Below the pieces are notes generated by a model. The model did no database searches. It was not told the DNA's origin and worked only from the letters and a program-made list of their open reading frames with translations. A stretch of DNA of 11,127 nt from DASWRT01 sp036403035 (lineage in GTDB: Bacteria > Pseudomonadota > Alphaproteobacteria > ATCC43930 > CGMCC-115725). Positions 7,228 through 11,127 of this stretch are shown here, piece after piece (positions within the stretch are counted from its first letter, which is position 1; every line of letters starts with the position of its first letter). Both the position numbers and the translations under genes were made by a program. The stretch spans positions 1-11,127 of the forward strand of contig DASWRT010000116.1 of NCBI GenBank assembly GCA_036403035.1, written 5' to 3'.

Positions 7228-7869
7228 TTACCGCCGGATGACCAGCTCCTCGACGGGCCGGCGGTGCTCCCAGCCTTCGCGCTCCAGAGTCGGGGAGGCG
7301 ATTTCCTCCGCGGGATATCCCAAGCAGAGATAGGCGACGAAGACCCAGTCCGCCGGGATGTCGAGCGCCGCCGCGACGCGCGGCGGATCGAGGATCGAGA
7401 CCCAGCCCATGCCGATCCCCTCGGCGCGGGCGGCGAGCCACAGCGTATGGATGGCCGTCACGACCGAGTACTCGGTCATCTCCGGCATCGTCCGCCGCCC
7501 GAGCCCCGCGCCCTGTTCCGTGCCGTGGTCGCTGAAGACGGCGACGTGCCACGGCGCCTCGTCGAGGCCGGCGAGCTTCATCGCCGCGTAGAGCCGGGCG
7601 CGCTCGCCCTCGTACGCGTCGAGCGCGGCGCGGTTGCAGTCGGCGAAGACCGCGCGCACCGCCCGGCGGCGGGCCGGGTCGTCGACGGTGACGAACCGCC
7701 AAGGCTGGCTGAGTCCGACCGAGGGGGCGAGATGGGCGAGACCGAGCAGCCGGTCCAGCAGGACGGCCGGCGGCGGCTCGCGGCGGAAGCGGCGCACATC
7801 GCGGCGCCAGACGAGGAGGTCGCGCAGGCGCTCCCGGAACGATTCGTCGAAGCGCGGGGGTTCGCTCAT
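7228..7869 (-). CDS. bluB: 5,6-dimethylbenzimidazole synthase BluB
   Basis: A 213-residue flavin-binding nitroreductase-fold enzyme. BluB cleaves reduced FMN with oxygen to make 5,6-dimethylbenzimidazole, the lower ligand of vitamin B12. Visible family signatures are WRRDVRRF (21-28), LAPSVGLSQPWRF (47-59), MKLAGLDEAP (97-106), GLGRRTMPEMTEYS (122-135) and GMGWVSILDP (153-162). Asp24 and Ser158 correspond, by motif, to the Asp and Ser described as important in the Sinorhizobium enzyme. The ATG at 7869 follows GAGAAGG. No other cobalamin gene is in the window, so this looks like a stand-alone bluB. The intergenic space upstream (30-56 bp) is too short for a cobalamin riboswitch. It is divergent from the exonuclease gene, so their promoters must be compact or overlap the coding ends. 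Confidence 0.93.
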   Translation of the reverse strand: MSEPPRFDESFRERLRDLLVWRRDVRRFRREPPPAVLLDRLLGLAHLAPSVGLSQPWRFVTVDDPARRRAVRAVFADCNRAALDAYEGERARLYAAMKLAGLDEAPWHVAVFSDHGTEQGAGLGRRTMPEMTEYSVVTAIHTLWLAARAEGIGMGWVSILDPPRVAAALDIPADWVFVAYLCLGYPAEEIASPTLEREGWEHRRPVEELVIRR

Positions 7870-7925
7870 CGCGACCTTCTCTCTACCTGTGATTCCGAGT
7901 GGACGCCGACCATATTACCCGCTGC

Positions 7926-8951
7926 ATGCACATCCTGCCGCCGAAACCGGAGACCTGGCTCAAGGTCGTGCCGGAGGGACTCTATTGCGAGCCGGGCGAC
8001 TTCTACATCGATCCGGTCCGCCCCGTCGCCCGCGCCGTGCTAACGCACGGCCACGCCGATCACGCCCGCCCCAACAACGAACGCGTGGCGGCGACGCCGG
8101 GCACGCTGGCGATCGTCGAGAACCGGTACGGAACGGAGGCGGCCGGCGGCTCGCTGCATCAGCTCGACTACGGCGAGGTGCTGCGCATCGGCGAAGTCGA
8201 TTTGTACCTCGCGCCGGCCGGTCACGTGCTCGGCAGCGCCCAGGCGGTGATGACCTATCGTGGCAGCCGCGTCGTCGTGTCCGGAGACTACAAGCGGCGC
8301 TTCGACCCGACCTGCGCCGGGTTCGAGCCGCAGCCCTGCGATGTCTTCATCACCGAGGCGACGTTCGGCCTGCCGGTCTTCCGCCATCCGCCGGACGAGC
8401 ATGAGGTCGGCAAGCTGCTGCATTCGCTCCGCGTGTTCCCGGAGCGGTGCCACGTCGTCGGTGTGTACGCCCTGGGCAAGTGCCAGCGGCTGCTCGCGAT
8501 CCTGCGCCGCGCCGGGTACGACGAGTCCGTCTACCTGCACGGCGCGCTGATCGGGCTCTGCGACCTCTATCGCCGTCTCGGCGTCGATCTCGGCGAGACG
8601 CGGCCGGCGACCGGGGCCTCCAAGGACGAGCTGAAGGGCCGGATCGTGCTGGCGCCGCCCGCCGCGACGACCGACCGCTGGGCGCGGCGGCTGCCCGATC
8701 CCGTCGTCGCGATGGCCTCCGGCTGGATGCGGGTGCGGCAGCGGGCGCGGCAGCGCGGCGTCGAGCTGCCACTGGTGATCTCCGACCATGCCGACTGGGA
8801 CGAGCTGACGCGGACGATCGACGACGTTGCCGCGCCGGAGGTCTGGGTGACGCATGGCCGCGAGGAGGCGCTCGTCCACCACGCCTGCGCACGCGGCTAC
8901 AACGCCCGCGCGCTTTCTCTCGTCGGGTTCGAGGAGGAGGACGCGGAGTGA
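7926..8951 (+). CDS. Ligase-associated DNA damage response exonuclease (MBL fold)
   Basis: A 341-residue metallo-beta-lactamase-fold nuclease of the kind encoded beside bacterial ATP-dependent DNA ligases. The opening GLYCEPGDFYIDPVRPV (18-34) is characteristic. The metal site includes THGHADH (40-46), PAGHVLGSAQ with His100 (97-106), and SGDYKRRFD with Asp121 (119-127). Later motifs include ITEATFGLPVF, VYALGKCQRL, SDHADWDEL and WVTHGREEAL, the last typical of the beta-CASP-like end. It is predicted to trim DNA ends before sealing by the ligase downstream. Either of two starts is possible: ATG at 7926, chosen here, or GTG at 7899, which adds nine residues. Neither has a good ribosome binding site. 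The ligase follows on the same strand after 169 bases that contain a palindromic repeat. Function is by family; the exact substrate is unknown. Confidence 0.9.
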   Translation: MHILPPKPETWLKVVPEGLYCEPGDFYIDPVRPVARAVLTHGHADHARPNNERVAATPGTLAIVENRYGTEAAGGSLHQLDYGEVLRIGEVDLYLAPAGHVLGSAQAVMTYRGSRVVVSGDYKRRFDPTCAGFEPQPCDVFITEATFGLPVFRHPPDEHEVGKLLHSLRVFPERCHVVGVYALGKCQRLLAILRRAGYDESVYLHGALIGLCDLYRRLGVDLGETRPATGASKDELKGRIVLAPPAATTDRWARRLPDPVVAMASGWMRVRQRARQRGVELPLVISDHADWDELTRTIDDVAAPEVWVTHGREEALVHHACARGYNARALSLVGFEEEDAE

Positions 8952-8975
8952 CGGGCGTCCTGCGGCCGATACCCC

Positions 8976-9081
8976 CCATCCCGACCCTCCCCCGCAAGAG
9001 GGGAGGGAGATCGTGGCGCGCTTGCGTCGCCACCTCATCCCATAAATCTCCCTCCCCCTCGATGGGGGAGGGACGGGGTGG
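8976..9081. repeat. REP/MITE-like palindromic repeat between exonuclease and ligase
   Basis: The outer arms CCATCCCGACCCTCCCC (8976-8992) and the complement of 9065-9081 match at 15 of 17 positions. Each end also forms its own hairpin: CCCTCCCC/GGGGAGGG (8985-8992 with 9000-9007) and CCCTCCCCC/GGGGGAGGG (9050-9058 with 9064-9072). A 12-bp perfect inverted repeat links the inner arms (9000-9011 with 9046-9057), and GTGGCG/CGCCAC (9013-9018 with 9028-9033) forms a small central stem. From memory, similar CCCTCCCC-type palindromes are dispersed in intergenic regions of Hyphomicrobiales. It fills most of the gap between two cotranscribed-looking genes. No open reading frame is supported in it. 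Confidence 0.65.
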
Positions 9082-9120
9082 CGGTGGACACGCGACATCT
9101 CCCGGCGAGGCGGCGCCCCG

Positions 9121-10686
9121 GTGAACCGCTTCGCGGACCTTCTCGACAGCCTCGCCTTCACGCCGTCGCGCAACAGCAAGCTGCGGCTGATGGAGGAGTA
9201 TTTCCGCACCGTGCCGGACCCGGAGCGCGGCTGGGCGCTCGCGGCGCTCACCGGCGACCTGTCCTTCGCTGAGGCGAAGCCGCAGCAGATCCGGGCGCTG
9301 GTTGCCGAGCGCGTCGATCCCGAGCTGTTCAACTGGTCCTACGACTTCGTCGGCGACACGGCCGAGACGGTGGCGCTGATCTGGCCGGAGCGGCCGGGTG
9401 CCAACCACGTCCCCGACTTGAGCGAGATCGTCGCCGAGCTGTCGGATGCGCCGCGCGCCCGCGTCGGGCGACTGCTCGAAACCTGGCTCGACGCACTCGA
9501 TGCGACCGGGCGCTGGGCACTTCTGAAGCTCATCACCGGGAGCCTGCGGGTCGGCGTCAACGCGCGGCTCGCCAAGACTGCGCTGGCGGCGCTGGGGCCG
9601 GTCGAAATCGACCGCATCGAGGAGGTCTGGCACGGGCTGCGCCCGCCCTATCGCGAGCTGTTCGACTGGATCGAGGGCCGCGCGGACTGCCCGGAGATCG
9701 GCGACCTGCCGACCTTCTCGCCGCTGATGCTGGCGCAGCCGCTCGACGAGGCCGACCTGAGCGCGCTCGACCCGCTCGACTATCTCGCGGAGTGGAAGTG
9801 GGACGGCATCCGCGTCCAGCTCGTCAACCGCGGCGGCGAGGCGCGGATCTACTCGCGGGCCGGCGACGAGATCGGCAACGCCTTTCCCGACGTTGCCGAG
9901 GCGATCCCGCCGGATGTGACGCTGGACGGCGAGCTGCTGGTGCTGCGCGACGGCGAGGTGGCGCCGTTCAACGACCTCCAGCAGCGGCTGAACCGCAAGG
10001 CGGTGACGCCGAAGATGCTGCGCGACTACCCGGCGTGGGTTCGGCTCTACGACATGCTGCGCGACGGTGGGGAGGACCTCCGGCCGCTGCCCTTCGCGGC
10101 GCGGCGGCGGCGGCTCGAGGAGTGGTTCGAGCGCACGCCGGCGCCGCGCTTCGACCTCTCGCCGCTCGTATCGTTCGCGAGTTGGGAAGAACTGGCGGCG
10201 CTTCGCGACGGGCTGCGCATCCGCGGCATCGAAGGACTGATGCTGAAGCGCAAGGATTCGGTCTACGTCTCGGGCCGGCCCAAGGGACCGTGGTTCAAGT
10301 GGAAGCGCGGCGTGCTGACGATCGACGCCGTGATGATGTACGCGCAGCGCGGCCACGGAAAACGCTCGTCCTTCTACTCGGACTACACGTTTGGGGCGTG
10401 GCGCGACGGCGAGCTGGTGCCGGTCGGCAAGGCCTATTCCGGTTTCACCGACGAGGAGTTGGCGCGGCTCGACAAATGGGTCCGCAACAACACGACCAAG
10501 CGCTACGGGCCGGTCCGTGAGGTGGCGCCCGGTCTTGTGCTGGAGATCGCGTTCGACAGCGTGCACCGTTCGACCCGCCACCGTTCCGGTCTCGCGATGC
10601 GCTTCCCGCGCGTCCACCGCATCCGCTGGGACAAGCCGTATGAAGAGGCGGACACGGTGGAGACGCTGGCGAAGATGGTGACCTGA
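9121..10686 (+). CDS. ATP-dependent DNA ligase (ligase-associated repair cassette type)
   Basis: A 521-residue ATP-dependent DNA ligase, distinct from the NAD-dependent replicative LigA. The N-terminal helical DNA-binding region (about 1-200) opens with the family-typical MNRFADLLDSLAF. The nucleotidyltransferase domain has the adenylated lysine Lys226 in EWKWDGIRVQ, then YSRAGDE, LDGELLV (268-274), EGLMLKRK (371-378) and KGPWFKWKR (388-396). An OB-fold follows to the C-terminus, ending near the basic HRSTRHRSGLAMRFPR motif. There is no polymerase or nuclease domain, so it is not a LigD fusion. The GTG at 9121 gives the usual N-terminus; a GAGG lies somewhat far upstream. It belongs with the exonuclease gene before it. 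Downstream, the expected Lhr-type helicase and PdeM genes are absent; instead a convergent cyclase gene ends 67 bases away. Confidence 0.95.
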   Translation: MNRFADLLDSLAFTPSRNSKLRLMEEYFRTVPDPERGWALAALTGDLSFAEAKPQQIRALVAERVDPELFNWSYDFVGDTAETVALIWPERPGANHVPDLSEIVAELSDAPRARVGRLLETWLDALDATGRWALLKLITGSLRVGVNARLAKTALAALGPVEIDRIEEVWHGLRPPYRELFDWIEGRADCPEIGDLPTFSPLMLAQPLDEADLSALDPLDYLAEWKWDGIRVQLVNRGGEARIYSRAGDEIGNAFPDVAEAIPPDVTLDGELLVLRDGEVAPFNDLQQRLNRKAVTPKMLRDYPAWVRLYDMLRDGGEDLRPLPFAARRRRLEEWFERTPAPRFDLSPLVSFASWEELAALRDGLRIRGIEGLMLKRKDSVYVSGRPKGPWFKWKRGVLTIDAVMMYAQRGHGKRSSFYSDYTFGAWRDGELVPVGKAYSGFTDEELARLDKWVRNNTTKRYGPVREVAPGLVLEIAFDSVHRSTRHRSGLAMRFPRVHRIRWDKPYEEADTVETLAKMVT

Positions 10687-10753
10687 TCCGGGGCGGCCGG
10701 CGGTTCAGTCGCGCCGGCGCGCGGCGGTTCGGAGCGCCACGTGCCGAATTCTC

Positions 10754-11127
10754 CTACTTCTCCTTCGCCACGTAGACGCCGTCCCAGTTCGCGGGCGGCG
10801 GCGACTCCATGAACTCCTCGATGCGGTGGCGGTAAAGCTCGTATACCGCCGCCAGCTCCCTGGCGCTTTCCGCGATCGCGCCCTCGATAAGGCGGGTCGC
10901 CGCCGCCCAATCCTGCGTGCGGTAGGCGTCGAGGAGGCGCGTGTGCGTCTCGACGCCGGGGATCGCCGCCGCCGGCTCGGCTTCCGGCAGCAGCGTGTGG
11001 ATGCGCACCGCCTTGCTCTTGCCCTTGACGGCGACGAGGTCGAGTTCGATCAACGGCCAGTCCGGCAGCATCTCGCTGGTGGTCTCGCCGAGCACGAGGT
11101 CGACGCCGTAGGTCTTGCCCAGCCCTT
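10754..11127 (-). CDS. Class III adenylate/guanylate cyclase, C-terminal fragment (5' end outside window)
   Basis: The frame enters from the right edge and ends at a TAG (10754-10756), leaving 123 complete codons plus two bases of another. The segment GKTYGVDLVLGETTSEM followed by LIELDLVAVKGKSKAVRIHTLL is the characteristic C-terminal end of the class III cyclase catalytic domain. After it comes a helical extension of about 70 residues (DAYRTQDWAAATRLIEGAI..., ELYRHRIEEF), as often seen in CHASE2-type cyclases. The N-terminal sensor and the catalytic metal-binding Asp residues lie outside the window. A GTG at 11095 is not the real start, since the homologous region continues upstream. The gene converges on the ligase. 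Whether it makes cAMP or cGMP cannot be determined here. Confidence 0.88.
   Translation of the reverse strand, partial: GLGKTYGVDLVLGETTSEMLPDWPLIELDLVAVKGKSKAVRIHTLLPEAEPAAAIPGVETHTRLLDAYRTQDWAAATRLIEGAIAESARELAAVYELYRHRIEEFMESPPPANWDGVYVAKEK

Noticed and set aside
7870..7925. Cobalamin riboswitch upstream of bluB
   Set aside because: The gap to the divergent gene is at most 56 bases, too short, and no B12-box-like sequence is seen.
6214..8043. 609-codon plus-strand open frame opposite the catalase-like gene and bluB
   Set aside because: It is antisense to two clear families and spans their intergenic gap. Its composition is Arg/Gly/Asp-rich without motifs.
8350..10617. 755-codon minus-strand open frame opposite the exonuclease and ligase
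   Set aside because: It runs through the intergenic repeat and opposite two well-supported genes, and shows no recognisable domain. It is a GC-driven shadow.
10687..10753. Terminator between the convergent ligase and cyclase genes
   Set aside because: A CGCGCCGGCGCG palindrome is present, but no T-rich tract follows on either strand, so I do not call an intrinsic terminator.

Overview
This is a GC-rich chromosomal window with dense genes on both strands. The overall character points to an alphaproteobacterium, probably Hyphomicrobiales (Rhizobiales). The pointers are a BluB of the rhizobial type, a ligase-associated exonuclease next to an ATP-dependent DNA ligase, a cysteine-rich variant metallophosphoesterase, a class III cyclase, and a CCCTCCCC/GGGGAGGG palindromic repeat typical of intergenic regions in this group. 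The organism assignment is inference from gene content and composition.

Layout, left to right. Positions 1-282 (+) carry the C-terminal end of an enolase-superfamily (mandelate racemase/muconate lactonizing enzyme type) protein. Positions 283-621 are poorly coding, with a possible degraded hydrophobic frame and two dyads. A tRNA-Glu(CUC) gene with an encoded CCA lies at 622-697 (-), with a plausible stable-RNA promoter just upstream. Then come yajQ (809-1294, -) and a DEAD-box RNA helicase with a long Gly/Arg-rich tail (1422-2966, -). The helicase has a TTG start and a strong hairpin in its leader. A 92-residue membrane protein (3215-3493, -) follows. A divergent pair is formed by the variant metallophosphoesterase (3715-4581, -) and an MFS transporter (4677-6110, +). 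The transporter converges on an exported catalase-type heme peroxidase (6124-7128, -). Next is bluB (7228-7869, -), divergent from a DNA-processing pair: an MBL-fold ligase-associated exonuclease (7926-8951, +) and an ATP-dependent DNA ligase (9121-10686, +), separated by a roughly 106-bp palindromic repeat. The right edge holds the C-terminal part of a class III adenylate/guanylate cyclase (10754-11127, -).

How the genes work together. The exonuclease and ligase are the clearest functional unit. They belong to the known four-gene 'ligase-associated DNA damage response' set, whose helicase and PdeM nuclease partners are not seen here. The helicase and yajQ are co-oriented and may be transcribed together, but a 127-bp spacer with a tandem CCGATCGGGAA repeat separates them. 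The remaining genes are housekeeping or accessory functions without an obvious shared pathway.

Nothing in the window is convincingly a new multi-gene system. The points most worth a second look are the altered metal-site motifs of the metallophosphoesterase, the structured leader of the helicase, and the partial, repeat-interrupted ligase cassette.
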